NCBI GenBank assembly: GCA_015680685.1
Contig: MNCI01000808.1
Span: forward strand, 336,333 to 400,332
Source: Gnetum montanum
Lineage: Eukaryota > Streptophyta > Gnetopsida > Gnetales > Gnetaceae
Direction: 5' to 3'
DNA: 64,000 bases
Under the pieces are notes generated by a model. That model was not told where the DNA came from. It made no database searches and saw nothing but the letters and a program-made list of their open reading frames with translations. Position numbers and translations under genes: made by a program. This document shows, piece after piece, positions 42,492 to 54,899 of this stretch (its first letter is position 1; every line of letters begins with the position of its first letter).

Positions 42492-43374
42492 TGATGATTG
42501 GTGAGACATCCCTACACTCAACCATATGAATACGAGCATTCATGCATGATCTAGTCGAACTCCATAGATGGAGTAGTTGTGGCATTTAGATAGTTACATG
42601 TTGATTGCAATTTACTATCTTCTTACTTGGACTAGTATTTTCTTTGTCACGTATGGTTTAGTCCAAGGTGAGGTGTATGATGTGGTCCTATACTAGTGCT
42701 ACTCCTAGAGACAATGAAAATAACCTTTTTTAAGCTAATAGGGAATGGGAGAAGAGAATCTAAGCTAGCCTAAGTGAAATGAGAATCTATCCATAATCAT
42801 TTGTACACATCTTGGACCTCGTGGACTACTGCTAGGATTACCAAGCACATGTTACTTACACACTCCTAGATATGCCACTGGGATACCAAGTAGTCACACT
42901 TAAATGCTCGTGATAAAGTCGTACTCAGTTCACATTTAATACCAAGGATAGTGAAGGAAGGTAAATAATTATTAATTAAGAAAAAAATAAATAATAATAA
43001 CAATTAAAACTAAGTGAATGTTGCAATGATGAAGTAATCTTGATCTTTATTGTTGATCATGTGTGTGTCCAAGTACGTCACACTCAAATAAAGGGTCCAT
43101 ATAATTACAATCATCACACTGTGGGTATGCACTAGGTAAATGGTTGAGATGAACTAAAAATAAACAAAAATACTCTACTTCTACACTTACTCTCTCTAAC
43201 TTCTATTGACACCCCCAGCCCTCCTATGCATCCAAATGTGTATTTATAGGCTTGCATAGGAGTCACGATCTTGTGTATCCAATATCATTAGCTTGGCCAT
43301 GATATCATTTGCCCAATATCATGGATTTGATATCGTAGGTCTGATATTGGAGCCTCACAAATCATGGTTCATCA
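42492..43374 (-). repeat. 5' LTR of A3
   Basis: 883 bp, aligned with 37422-38306 throughout, e.g. AGGTGTATGATGTGGTCCTA in both. Outer end TCATCA followed by AGCTT. Confidence 0.9.
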
Positions 43375-44490
43375 AGCTTGGCCATAAAAAATTGGGGTTG
43401 TATGGTTGAACGGCATGACATGACTTGACTTTGTAGGAACAAATGAGAGAATATGATTCCATCTAATCTCATGTGTACTTTATTTCATTTGCATCATTAG
43501 TGATAAGTCTTGTAGATTACAAAATTAACATTATAATAATTGCAAGTGTCCAATAATAAGCATCATGCTCATGGCCATGGTAGTCCAACCAACTTAGAAT
43601 TGAAAAGAAAGTCCACATTGTTATACCATTAGTATAGAAATCATGGGAGGGGAGATAAAAGATTGATTATGCCTTAGCAATCATAAACCTTGTAAGCATG
43701 ACAAGAACTACATCTACTACATTTGGCTCTCTTGGAAAAATCTATAAATAGTACTTAGAAATTTTATGTGAAGTGTTTCATTTCAAGTGTGACAGCATTC
43801 AAAATTCAAAATTAAGCCTACTACCTTTATCTCTCAACCAACAAAGCCATGAAAAATTAGGATTGTATTGTTGTATGACATGACATTACTTAACTTTGTA
43901 AAAAAAAGGTTGAGAATATGATTCTATCTAATCTCACTATCACAGATAAGGTTTGTATTGTTCAATGACAAAACATTATTTAACTTTGTAACAATAAAGG
44001 TGATATGATTTAATCTACTCTTATGTAAGAAAGTAAGATCTATGATTTCTAAGACATGGTGCTTATCATGCTTACAAGATTTAATATTTATAATTGCTCC
44101 CATGATTTTGAGACCCAAAAAGTAATGCTTTCAAAAATGCAAAATTACTTTTCAATGAACTGGGCTAGACTGCCCTAGCAACAAGTGTGACTTTTATTAT
44201 TAAAAATTTACAATTATTGTAATATTAAATCTCAAAATCCATGACATTTATCACTAATCTTGCAAATGAAATGAAGGGCACATGAGTTAAGATGGAATCA
44301 CATTCTCATCTTTTTTCTCACAAAGTCAAGTTAAAGTCAAAAAATATCACGTCATTCAACCATCCGACTCAAATTTTTTGTGGCCAAGCCTAACTAGATA
44401 ACTTATGAACCTTCCTACATGGTAGAGGACAAACTAGCCTTGTCTTCTTGGTTTTTATTTAACATGGTGAATAACTATGTTACCATGGTG
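43375..44490 (+). repeat. AT-rich segment, copy 1, third part
   Basis: Aligns with 62910-64000, from TTGGCCATAAAAAATTGGGG to TATGTTACCATGGTGCT, where the window ends. Consists of the foldback element and its right flank. No gene. Confidence 0.75.
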
Positions 44491-44751
44491 CTAAAAAATA
44501 TCAAAACATAAATTATTATTACCTATTTTTCCAAATGAAAAATAAAATTCAAAGTAGCAGTTTTCTTGGTCTCAGAAGAAAAAAGGACTAAATAGAAAAA
44601 AAGGTGTTCTATCATCCTTGGTTATTCAGTTATTCTCTAAAACATTCATAAGCCAAGGTGTACATATATCATACATAGAATCTTTCCTACAAAATGCTAG
44701 CATAACCCAGTACTACTACACTTATTCAAGTCCTCCTGTTAGCCAACAATA

Positions 44752-45665
44752 ATGGCACCAAACATTTGGTTATCTCGTTTTGCATGTACATTATTTCTAT
44801 GTTTCCTACTAATCCATGTTACTACTACAAATGTAGATACAAGATATAACAATGATGATATTTTCAATGAATTAAGATCTTTTATTACTTTTAAGTGATG
44901 CACCACCAGTGATCCTCACTCTATTCTAAAAAATTGATGATCTGACTCTGTTTATGCTTGCAACTTCACTAGAATTCAATGCTCTTTAGGAAGAGTGATT
45001 TCAAAGGACCTTGATAGTAGTGCATTGGAAGGATCAATATCTACAACCATTACCAATTTGTCAATGTTGAAGGTACTCAATCTCTTTAACAAGTCATTAT
45101 TTGGACTTATTCCACTTTAGCTTGGAAATCTATTTTGATACAATATCTTATGCTTACTAACAATTGTCTTAATGGAACCATTTCTAAATCTCGTAGAAAA
45201 CTTGGCCAACTTAAGATTCTATACCTTTTCAGTACCTCTTGAAAAAGTCCAATTCTAGAGTCTTTTGGTAACCTCAAAGAGCTAACATATCTTTATTTCT
45301 ATGAGAATCATCTCACAGGGTCTATTACTACATCTCTAGAAGAGATTACCCAACTCAAGTTACTGATCCTTTATGATAGCTCTTTGATAGGTACAATTTC
45401 AGTCTCCATTATTGCACTTGTTAACTTGATCCATCTTAAGCTCTCCCATAACAATCTCACTGGTGTTGTACCAATTTCACTTGGAAAACTCACCTATTTA
45501 GAGATCCTCTATCTTAAAAATAATAATTTGCATGGATCTATTCCACCTCAATTTGGCAACATCTTTTCCCTTGAGCACTTTGATTTGGACATTAACTCTC
45601 TGAATGGCACTATTCTTGCTTCTCTTGGAAAGCTCACATGCCTCAAGTTCTTGAGATCTCTCTAA
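44752..45665 (+). pseudogene. LRR protein pseudogene, 5' part
   Basis: ATG at 44752 opens a signal-peptide-like stretch (LSRFACTLFLCFLLIHVTTT), followed by an LRR N-terminal cap (FNELRSFITFK, then CNFTRIQC after stops) and at least six leucine-rich repeats in several frames. The last 93 codons (45384-45662) are open: LVNLIHLKLSHNNLTGVVP, LEILYLKNNNLHGSIPPQFG and LEHFDLDINSLNGTI. Layout and size resemble the short secreted LRR proteins or ectodomains of SERK-type receptor kinases. No transmembrane or kinase part follows; viral sequence begins at about 45660. It is the only host-type gene remnant that I recognise. Confidence 0.8.
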
Positions 45666-46749
45666 ACCCCGATACCTCTTAGCATTGCAAATTGACCCTC
45701 ATATAGGTGAGGGGACTATCTCTTAACCATTCAATGTGCCTTCCATCTCACACCACACTTCTAGGTAGTGGAAGACAATATTATGTGATTCAAGACAAGA
45801 TCAAATCTTAGTTTTCAAGATAGAGTCACATGACTTTACTGTACATATGACTGTTATGATCCCTTTTACTATACATAATGGACATATCATGATGGTCAAT
45901 TGGATATGGATCCAAATAGGGATCCACTATTAGACTCATCTTTTGATCTCTAATATGGTGAGGGAGGATGACAATGATGAATGAGTTTACTATAGCCACA
46001 CTGATCTTTGAATTGAATGATCCTATGATCTAAAGATTCTAGGCTTAGAGTCCTAGGTTGTAGCACTCTTTCCAAGAAATATTTCTTAATATAAGTAGCA
46101 TTATTAGTGTAGCTGTCTTGGTAGAAGGCCTATTCCAAGAATTTCACCAATCTATTCTCTTGTTGATACAGGACATGAGGTAATATCTTAGAGTGGTGCA
46201 ACTTGCTAAGTAATTCTATCTTTTGGCTTCAGTGCTTCCATAAAAATGATAATCACCATGGTTTTCATTCCTTCTTTGATAGAGACAATTTGGATAATTA
46301 GGAGGATAGTGGAGAAGGGTGTGTCCAAATTTTTACCACCATGTCCAGAAGGCCTCATTTGGTCCATCATGACATCCCTAAGGGTTAAGAGCAATAGAGA
46401 AGAAATGGTAGGGACTAGGTTGATAATAAGACCATTATAAGGCCATTAAAGGGTAAAAAATTCCAAATGAGTTCATTGAAATATCAAATGCTTGACACCT
46501 AGAGCTGAGGTAACAATCCTAGTATGAATATCTAAACCTATATTTGCATGCTCATGAAACCAACAGAAATTAGAAAACAAGTATTCATGTGACTTAAGGT
46601 TTTGAGTCATATCTATGGAGAACATATACTATTTTTTTGGTGTGCATGCTTGTAGACACCTAGAGGATCGCATCATCCAGCCTTCATTTATTAATAACTC
46701 TATACAATAAACCTAAGATATTAGTAATTACACTAAGGGTTGGAACTCT

Positions 46750-47135
46750 CTGGTCAGAAAATATACTAAGCTATTTTTTCCACCAGCTATATATTCTAAA
46801 TAAAAATTAAAATTCTCTACATATAGTGCCCATCAAATTAACCTCATATGAGCCACTTTATTTAAGGCCTTTGAACTTAAGTACTTTTCAAAATGTTTTA
46901 AGTCACTCCTAATAATGAAATTGGAGTGCTCTGAAAATGACCTAAATTTTTCTACTCCTTTAATGATGGCAGGAAGTTCTTTATGTGCACTATGGTAGTT
47001 TTGCTATGTATCAGATAACTTCCTAGATGTATACCTAAAGATTCTAACTACCTTATCTTTTTCTTCTTTTAAAGCTACTCCCCAAAACTCATAAGATGCA
47101 TCTGTTTCTAATATTAAATTTCCATCTATTGGAAA
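46750..47135 (-). pseudogene. V1 RNase H remnant
   Basis: Degenerate; aligned with V2 RNase H. It follows RT on the - strand, with the first catalytic region near 47095-47120 (ETDASYEFW-type) and the end near 46750. Several stops. Confidence 0.6.
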
Positions 47136-48100
47136 CTAAATTTTTTGTAGGTATCTGCATTTTTCTTTCAAAAGTAAAACTATGTCTATATGTTTTTGTG
47201 TCCATGGTTGGGAATTTTGGCTAAGTTGTTCATTTAGCAACTTATAGTCTCTAGCCAATTTTTTGTAAAATCTAAACACATAGTTTATACAACCTAAAAA
47301 TCTTTGTAGTTGTAATTTATCCTTCAATTTATTAGGAAATGTTTTGATGGATTCTAGGATGTGGTTTTGTAGAGATATAGATCCTTGGGATATTTCTAGT
47401 CCTAGAAATTCAATGGTATCTTTTTCAATAAGCATCTTTGTAGGAGAGATACTAAACCATTTTTATTGATAATGTCATAAAATATACTAAGGTGCTTAAA
47501 ATGCTATTGTGGATTCTTACTCATAATCAAGGTATCATCTATGTATACCATAATAAATGGATATGTTCCAAAGATTGCATTCATTGTCTTTTGAAAAATG
47601 GAGGGTGCTATTTTATCCCAAAAGGAAAAATAGTCCATTGGTATAAACCACCTAGAACTGTGAAGGTAGTTTTCCACCTATCTTGTTCTTCCACCTGTAT
47701 TTGCTAGAAACCTAATTTTAAATCAAACTTGGAGTAAACATATGTGTTTAATAATCTTTTGAAAATATTGTCCTTACTAGGTATTAAATGTTGTATTGAT
47801 TTTATGAGTTCATTCAAAGGTTTGTAATTAACTACTAATCTCTTATTTCCATGCACTTGCTCAACTCTTTTGTTGACATAGAAGGCAGCACAAGTGAACA
47901 TATTGGTAGTAGGTTCAATTAATCCTTTTTCTAGAAGTACCTATATCTTAGTGTTGCACTCCTTCTTTAGAGAAGGGGGCATTCCTATATGATGTGCTTT
48001 TTCCTTTATTTTTATGTCATCCCTTAATTTGATATGGCACCAATGTCCTTTTTTATTTCTGAATATGGTAGGATCATCATGAGCTAATGTCATTAGTTTC
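47136..48100 (-). pseudogene. V1 reverse transcriptase remnant
   Basis: Open pieces 47704-47901 (MFTCAAFYVNKRVEQVHGNK and YSKFDLKLGF, holding the first catalytic Asp region) and 47136-47435 (IEFLGLEISQGSISLQNHIL, thumb part). A YIDD-type loop lies between, near 47540, in a broken frame. It corresponds to 53600-54480 in V2. Confidence 0.8.
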
Positions 48101-48102
48101 TT

Positions 48103-48620
48103 CTAGAGTTCTTCAAACCGATTCTTAAGTTTTTCAACATTATTAATAACCCATGGTTTAGAATTTGGTTTAGTATGTTGGGGAGTTTGGAATCTTTCCT
48201 TATAAGTGTTATTTCTATAGAATTTATTATTAGCTAATAGAATGTAATTTCTACCTATAGTATATGGTTCTAGTTTCTCTAGATTATCTATTCCTAATAA
48301 TAAGTCATAAGATTTCATATTAAAGCAATATACTTAAATATGAATTAAGTTATTATCTATATTCTTCATGGGTATCCTAGCTTGATATTCTAGTGGAGCC
48401 TTTTGGGTATTAAAATTAATGTATGTCTTTTCCTTCTTTATCTAGAAGTGAGAAGAAATTATATCCCATCTTGCTAGACAGACTTCAGTGCCACTATCGA
48501 CAAGAGCATCTATCAGATAAGACTTATATTCATCAAAATTTATCATAAAGGTACATAAATGTAAAGTAGTTATCTTAATATTTTTATCAGCTATACACAC
48601 AATCATGGCATTTTTTTCTT
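48103..48620 (-). pseudogene. V1 protease region
   Basis: The aspartic protease active-site motif ALVDSGTEV is intact near 48490-48515; the C-terminal part SYDLLLGIDNLEKLEPY is in the frame 48103-48318. Stops lie in between. Confidence 0.7.
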
Positions 48621-49379
48621 CTTGATATTTCTACCTTTGATAACTCCTCTATTTTTTCTAATTATGCTAATTCGTTGGTAGCCCATATATGTATTTATGT
48701 AGTTGAGCTATCCTTTGTTGTCTTATCAATGATTCATCAAGAGGAGAGATTTTTATGTCTTTTTGCTATTCTTCTTCTTCCATATCATTTCTTAAGTTAG
48801 ACCTATAACTTAGAATCCTTTTAGATTCTATAGGTTAAGAATCTAGATATTTGGATAATCTTTCATCTATCAAATATTGTTGTTCACCTAGTTTTAGAGA
48901 CATAATTTTATTTATGTCATCTATAGGGGCAATGTCTAACTAGTGTTTTAAAGTATTTAATTGTATTTTTATAATCTAATATGTGGGGTCATTTTTCATT
49001 GGATCTAGATCACTCATGTCTAGTTGGTGAGTTGAGGATGGTTCTGAGGTTAATGTTTTGACATCCAAGGAATACATGGATCTTGTGGTGGCTATCCTTT
49101 GTAAAGAACATTTACAACTACTAACATCGCAACATTGATTCATATGGCAGTAAGAAATGTTGGAATCGTCACTCTTCCCCCACATCCCAACAACCACCCC
49201 CCTCTACCCCCCATCAAAGGTAGAAGGCTTAATATCACTAATGACATTATTAGAGTATCCATCTGATTCAATGTAAATGTCACCAAGTTCAAAAGGAATA
49301 GAGGCATCAATGGTGTATTCATAAAGATGTTCAAATAAATTGTAATGTGCTATGAAGTTGACTTATTGAGAATGTCTAG

Positions 49380-50400
49380 CCTTGTGAGGACATTGTCTTG
49401 CAAAGTTAGTTCCTTTGCAAATAAAGCATTTAATTTATCCTTTTGAAATTTTATTCTTTGTTTATTTGAATATTCCTCTAAATTTTTTATGACATTTTGG
49501 GTGAGAAGGATTTTTGGACCATGTGGGACATGTAGGCTTCCATTGCTTCCTATATGATTTTGAATAGCAAATAAATCTATCTTGTTGTTGCCAACAATGT
49601 TCTACATAGATGTTTTGGTAGAATGGTTTTCCTAACTTACGGTTAATTTGTTTCATAACAGCTTGTGCTTGTCTATCTTGTTACAATTCTCACTTATTTT
49701 ATTAATTATCTAATATAATTGAAACTCATATCGTCTAATGTCCTATTTCTTAGTTTTATTTCTTGCTGATATTTCTCAACAAAGAGTTGGGGCATGACAC
49801 CTAGAAGGTGTTCTTTAGAACCCTATTGTGAGTTAGTTTACCACGATAATACTAGCCTTTCATCTAATATAAGAAACTATGGACATCTTGAATCCTATAT
49901 AATTTTATAGCAAAGTATTGCTCCCTACAATCAGTAACATAATTATCTTTATTACTTAAAAATTCTTTAGTAATGGAATTGATAAATAGAATAGATGTTC
50001 CATGTAAGATTTTTCTCTTAATATCTACATCTATTTGGTTCCACCAGCATTTTAGGTTTCCTATAAAATTAAAGATGGCATTCTATATGACATGTTTAGA
50101 TGTTTTTCTATCTAGCAAAACTTGTCAATCTATGAATCCTAAGATTTGGTCAATCACAGGTTGCCTTTCTAGGAAAGAAAGCCTATCTAAATTGAATCTG
50201 GGTTCTTTTTCACTAATTGTTCTAGAAGATATCACTTGATAGTCTTGTGGGGCTTGAATGTATATTTCTAGATTCTTCACTAGATTTTCTACTTCTGAGT
50301 GTAGGTCTTCTCGACATCTTTCCTGTCCTTCATAATCTGTAATGACCATAGGACTAGAAGTAGATTCCTCATTAGCATTAACCCTAGAATTTTCCTTTTG
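49380..50400 (-). pseudogene. V1 coat-protein region
   Basis: Near 49380-49450 the - strand reads CFICKGTNFARQCPHK, a CCHC-like knuckle in which the His position appears lost. Upstream, 50125-50349 is open with an acidic N-terminus and NLDRLSFLERQPVIDQILGF. The position before protease fits the caulimovirid coat protein. Strongly broken. Confidence 0.6.
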
Positions 50401-51279
50401 CTTCCTACTATATCAAGATCTATGATCTTGCAAAGAAAAGAAGACTCTATATTGGTACCATATTCTAGGATACCATGCTCAGGGGATTTTTGTTTCTAGT
50501 TGATGGTAGAAACATGTTTTTTTTTTAGAATTGCTTGAATCCATCAAAAATTTTATCTATTTTTTGAGAATTTTTATATAATTTACTTTCTATTATATAA
50601 GACTAACTTAATATATCATTAATCTTAGAGTTAGCCCAATTATGCATTTGGATTGTATCCATTAGTGGGTCAACAAATAGTTTCTAGAAAAGGATGTGAA
50701 CCTTTTTCTTTGGTTTTTTGATTTCTTCTATGAATTTTGGTTCTTCTAAGATATTCATGCTTATCTTTGATAAGGTATCACATTCTACACAGTAATACTG
50801 ATGATCATATTTTACTGTGGAATGGTGTGGACAGGATTCTAAGGAACTATCATCACTAGTGTCAATTTCCTCTATAGGTTATTTACCATTTTTTTGCTCA
50901 AAAATTTCTACAAAGCTTTTGCTATCACTAAATGCTTAGCTATTTCTTTAGGAGTTTCTTTCTCCGTAAGTGATTGTGCAAGTGCTTTTCCTAGAAGCTT
51001 TTTTACATCATATGTGATGCCTAGGTTTTTAAAAACTCTCCATATAGTTTCTTTTGAAGGTAAAATCATTTTGTCCTCTTTTTTGGGATTATATGAAAAG
51101 ATCTCCTTCTAGGTATGAGGGAAGAAGGATTCTTAATAGGTGGTAATATCCTTTTTTAATAAAATTATCCCTGTTCTAAAGAACAAAATGGATCTACTTC
51201 AAAAAACTTTGGATTTTTTAGTCTCACTTGATAATGTCTTTTCCCTAAATTTTGAGTTGATTTCTTGGGTAAGACATGT

Positions 51280-51760
51280 TCATAGAATTCTTCTAAAGTA
51301 TTATCTAGCTGAGGATATAGAGTGTGGATTGGTAGGTCCTCTATATTTAAGGCTAATCCATATTCTATATTGGAAGTTCCACAAGAAACAAATTGTTCAC
51401 TGAATGGTAAAAGGGTTTTAATACTGACACTTTGAAATAACTTAAAAATAGTCTAGTACCTATTATAGCATAAATACTACCTAACTTCATATCTAATGAA
51501 ATATAAACTATGATCATTAAATTTTTAGCTAAGTTATGATCACGTAATGAAAGAGTAAAATTAGGAATGGTGACAACTAAGGCATCTAATTCATGATGAC
51601 CTTTTTCCTGAGTGACAGTGACATCTATGAAGTTTTTGAACCTTTGGTTGACTAGCGCAATCCAATAAGGGTTCTTTAGTCAATAGTTGAAGTGAGGGTG
51701 GATGTGTATATCAAGTTTAGCAACATGGATATAGTTATATCTGTCTAAAATCTACTTCCT
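51280..51760 (-). pseudogene. V1 movement-protein region
   Basis: The - strand frame has YNYIHVAKLDIHIHPHF, PYWIALVNQRFKNF and IPNFTLSLRDHNL, resembling the 30K-type movement protein of caulimovirids, which carries virus through plasmodesmata. It is truncated on its N-terminal side and has stops. It has no counterpart in V2. Confidence 0.55.
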
Positions 51761-51764
51761 AACC

Positions 51765-52184
51765 CCTCCCCAACAAGCCCCACACACCCCACCCCCCACC
51801 CCCACCCTGCCCAAGGGTGACAAGGTAGAGGCAAAATCCACTAACTTCCAATTCACATTTAGAGAAGTGCATAGAGCTTAGGGATTCTAAAGGAGCTAGC
51901 TTCTTTAGATGGTATATCTCACATTTCCTTGGTAATGGTCACATACTAGAACAAAAAGAAGTACTATAGAAAGAAGATAAATGACAAGTGTATGGATTAG
52001 AAGAACCTAAAACAAAGCAATTTTCAACAACCATGTTAATGCAGGTGGCTTCAGAATGTTGATTTAGATGACTTGGGATGGCACTAGCTCGAGAGTGATA
52101 CGGGCTTTCGCAAATCATTGTGCTTCCATGCCTATCCATCGGCTTAACATGCATCTTATTGCATGGGCTACACACCTTCTGCAA
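51765..52184. other. Sequence between the two viral copies
   Basis: About 400 bp without a recognised gene. Contains the C-rich run and a 89-codon - strand frame (51939-52208) with no domain, part of which overlaps the V2 zinc-finger region in antisense. Confidence 0.5.
51787..51812 (-). other. G-quadruplex-capable run
   Basis: On the - strand four or more runs of three to six G, separated by one to four bases (the + strand reads CCCCACCCCCCACCCCCACC and on). It sits at the upstream edge of V1. A shorter C-rich stretch is at 49182-49213. Confidence 0.7.
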
Positions 52185-53089
52185 CCAGGATAAATGCTTT
52201 ATTTGCAAATGAAATTAAGTTACAAGATAATGTCCTCACAAGGCTAAACATTCTGAGCAAGCCATCTTCATAGCACATTACAATTTATCTAAAACTTTTT
52301 ATGAATACACCGTTCATTCCTCTACCCCTTTTTAATGTAGTGAGATTTACATCGAATTAGATGAATACTTTGATACTTTCATTAGTGATCTCAAGAATTC
52401 TTTCTCTAATGGGAGAAGAGAGTGTGTGGTAATTCTGACATTTTTTACTACCATATGAACCAATGCCACGGTGGTAGTAGTCATAAATGTTATTTACGAA
52501 GGATAGTCACCACAACACCCATGTATTTCTCAGATGTTAAAACATTAGTCTCAAAACCATCCTCAACTCACCAACTAGACACGAGTGATCTAGATCTAAT
52601 GAAAGATGATTCCACATATCAGATTATAAAAGCATAATTAAAAACTTTAAAATACTAGCTAGACACTAACCCTATAGATGACATAAACAAAATTATGTAT
52701 CTACAACATAGAATCAAAGAAAAGGAATAGGAACTAGATGAACAATAATATTTGACAGAAGAAAGGTTAATCAAATATCTAGATTATCAACCTATAGAAT
52801 CTGAAAGGAGTCTAAGTTCTAGGTTTGACTGAGGGAATGATTTGGAAGAAAAGAAGAATAAAAAGGCATAAACATCCTTCCACTTGATGAATCATTGATG
52901 AGAAAACAAAGAATAGCTCAACTACATAAATACATACAATGGACTACTAATTAATTAGTAGAATTATAAAAATAGAGGAGAGTTCTCAAAGGTAGAAATA
53001 TCAAGAAGAAACAAATGTCATGCCTATGTGTATAGTTAATAAGAATATTAAAATAACTACATTACCTTTATGTACCTTTATGATAAATT

Positions 53090-53520
53090 TTGACAAGTCT
53101 TATCTAGTAGATGCTCTTGTGGATAGTGGCACTGAAGTCTCTCTAGCAAGATGAGATACAATTCCTTTTGATTTCTAGATAAAGAAAGAAAAGACATAGT
53201 TACTTTTAATACCCAAAAAACTCTGCTAGAATATCAAGCTAGAATACCCATAAAGACTATAGATAATAACTTAATTCATATTGAATTATATTGCTTTAAT
53301 ATGAAATCGTATGACTTATTATTAGGAACAAATAATCTAGATAAATTAGAACCATATACTATAGGAAGAAATTACATTCTATTAGCTAATCATAAATTCT
53401 ATACATATAACACTTATAAGGAAAGATTCCAAACTCCCCAACATACTAAACCAAATGCTAAATCATGGGTTATTCATAATGTTGAAAAACTTAAGTATCA
53501 ATTTGAAGAAATCTAGAAGA
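53090..53520 (+). pseudogene. V2 protease region
   Basis: ALVDSGTEVSLAR near 53110-53150 with the catalytic DSG, then stops; SYDLLLGTNNLDKLEPY in the open piece 53301-53516. Confidence 0.7.
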
Positions 53521-53599
53521 AACTAATGACATTAGCCCATGATGAACCTACCATATTTAGAAACAAAAAGGAACATTAGTGCCATATCGAATTAAGGGA

Positions 53600-54300
53600 T
53601 GAAATAAAACTAAAGGCAAAAACACCTTATATAGGGATGCCCCCTTCTCTAAAGAAGGAGTGTGACACTAAGATACAGGTACTTCTAGAAAAAGGATTAA
53701 TTGAACCTAGTACCAGTATGTTCACTTGTGTTTCCTTCTATGTCAACAAAAGACCTAAACAAGAGTTTAGAAATAAGAGGTTAGTAATTAATTACAAACC
53801 TTTGAATGAACTCATAAAATTGGTACAACATCCAATACCTATTAAAGATGATCTTTTCCAAAGATTATTACACACACATGTTTACTCCAAGTTTGATTTA
53901 ATATCAAGCTTTTAGAAAATACAGGTGGAAGAAAAAGATAGGTGAAAAAATGCCTCCATGGTTTTAGGTGGTTTATACCAATGGAATGTTTTTTCTTTTG
54001 GAATAAAAATAGCACCCTCCATTTTTTAGAAGACAATGGATGCAATCTTTGGAATATATCCCTTTATTATGGTATACATAGATGATACCTTGATTATGAA
54101 CAAGAATTCACATTAGCATTTGGAGCACCTTAGTATATTTTATGATATTATCGATAAAAATGGTTTAGTACTCTCTCCTACAAAGATGCTCATTACAAAA
54201 GATACCATTGAATTCCTAAGATTAGAAATATCCCAAGGATCTATATCTCTACAAAACCACATCCTAAAAATCCATCAAAACATTTCCTAAGGAACTAAAG
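53600..54300 (+). pseudogene. V2 reverse transcriptase remnant
   Basis: Open from 53637 to 53915 (LLEKGLIEPSTSMFTC, FYVNKRPKQEFRNKRLV, VYSKFDL), then a stop, and VYIDDTLIM near 54070-54095 as the catalytic YIDD loop, followed by FLRLEISQGSISLQNHIL. Confidence 0.82.
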
Positions 54301-54306
54301 GATAAA

Positions 54307-54895
54307 ATGCAACTACAAATATTTTTAGGTTGTATAAATTATGTGTTAGGATTTTATGAAAACTTGGCTAGAGACCATAAGTTTCTAAATGAAAAACGTA
54401 TCCAAAATCCCCAACCATGGATACAAAAACATATAGACACAGTATTACATTTGAATGAAAAATGTAGACAGCTGTCAAAACTTCAATTTCCAATAGATGG
54501 AACTTTAATATTAGAAACAGATGCATCTTATGAGTTTTAGGGAGCATCTTTAAAAGAATAAAAAAGATAAGGTAGTTAGAATCAGTAGGTATGCATCTAG
54601 GAAGTTCTATGATACATAGTAAAACTACCATAATATGCATAAAGAACTTCTTACCATCATTAAAGGAGTAGAAAAATTTAGGTTATGTTTATAGCACACC
54701 CATTTCATTATTAGGAGTGACATAAAACATTTTTATAAGTACTTAAGTTCAAAGGCCTTAAATAAAATGGCTCATACAAGGTTAATTCAATGGGCACTAT
54801 ATTTAGTGAATTTTGATTTTTCTTACAAATACATAGATGGTAGGAAAAATAGTTTAGTAGATTTTCTAACCAAAAAGTTTCAACCCTCTGTGTAA
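54307..54895 (+). pseudogene. V2 RT connection and RNase H remnant
   Basis: 54307-54540 is open and ends in LILETDASYEF, the first RNase H Asp. The last part reads YKYIDGRKNSLVDFLTKKF near 54820-54885, the closing Asp motif. Stops lie in between. Confidence 0.7.
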
Positions 54896-54899
54896 TTAC

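Larger units (their letters stand above)
37422..43374 (-). mobile_element. A3: gag-only Athila-type element
   Basis: LTRs of 885 and 883 bp with TGATGA...TCATCA ends, flanked by perfect AGCTT duplications (37417-37421 and 43375-43379). The empty site is visible in copy 2 near 62915 (GAGCTTGGCC). The 4.2-kb interior holds one long gag frame and untranslated sequence. No protease, RT, RNase H or integrase motif is found, so it depended on another Athila element. It interrupts the left arm of the foldback element. Confidence 0.9.
37386..44421. mobile_element. Foldback element, copy 1 (interrupted by A3)
   Basis: With A3 removed, the left arm (37386-37421 plus 43375-43580, from CATGTTGGAAGGCC) is the imperfect inverted repeat of the right arm (about 44190-44421, ending GGCCTTCCTACATG-like). 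Matching words include TTGGCCA(T/C)AAAAAATT and AGAATATGATTCCATCT. The interior has further degenerate copies of the arm sequence (43860-44020). No transposase. Type unknown; long repetitive inverted termini fit a non-autonomous foldback or Mutator-like element. Confidence 0.6.
45660..51760 (-). mobile_element. Endogenous caulimovirid-like sequence, copy V1
   Basis: A decayed pararetrovirus copy read on the - strand from 51760: movement-protein region, coat-protein region with zinc finger, protease, RT, RNase H, and a downstream region ending at the LRR pseudogene. It has the gene order of Caulimoviridae and no LTRs, integrase or flanking duplication. All frames are broken. The RT is of caulimovirid rather than gypsy type (LVVNYKPLNELIKSIQHLIP). 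The genus is unresolved; I cannot exclude a florendovirus-like or petuvirus-like member. Confidence 0.82.
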
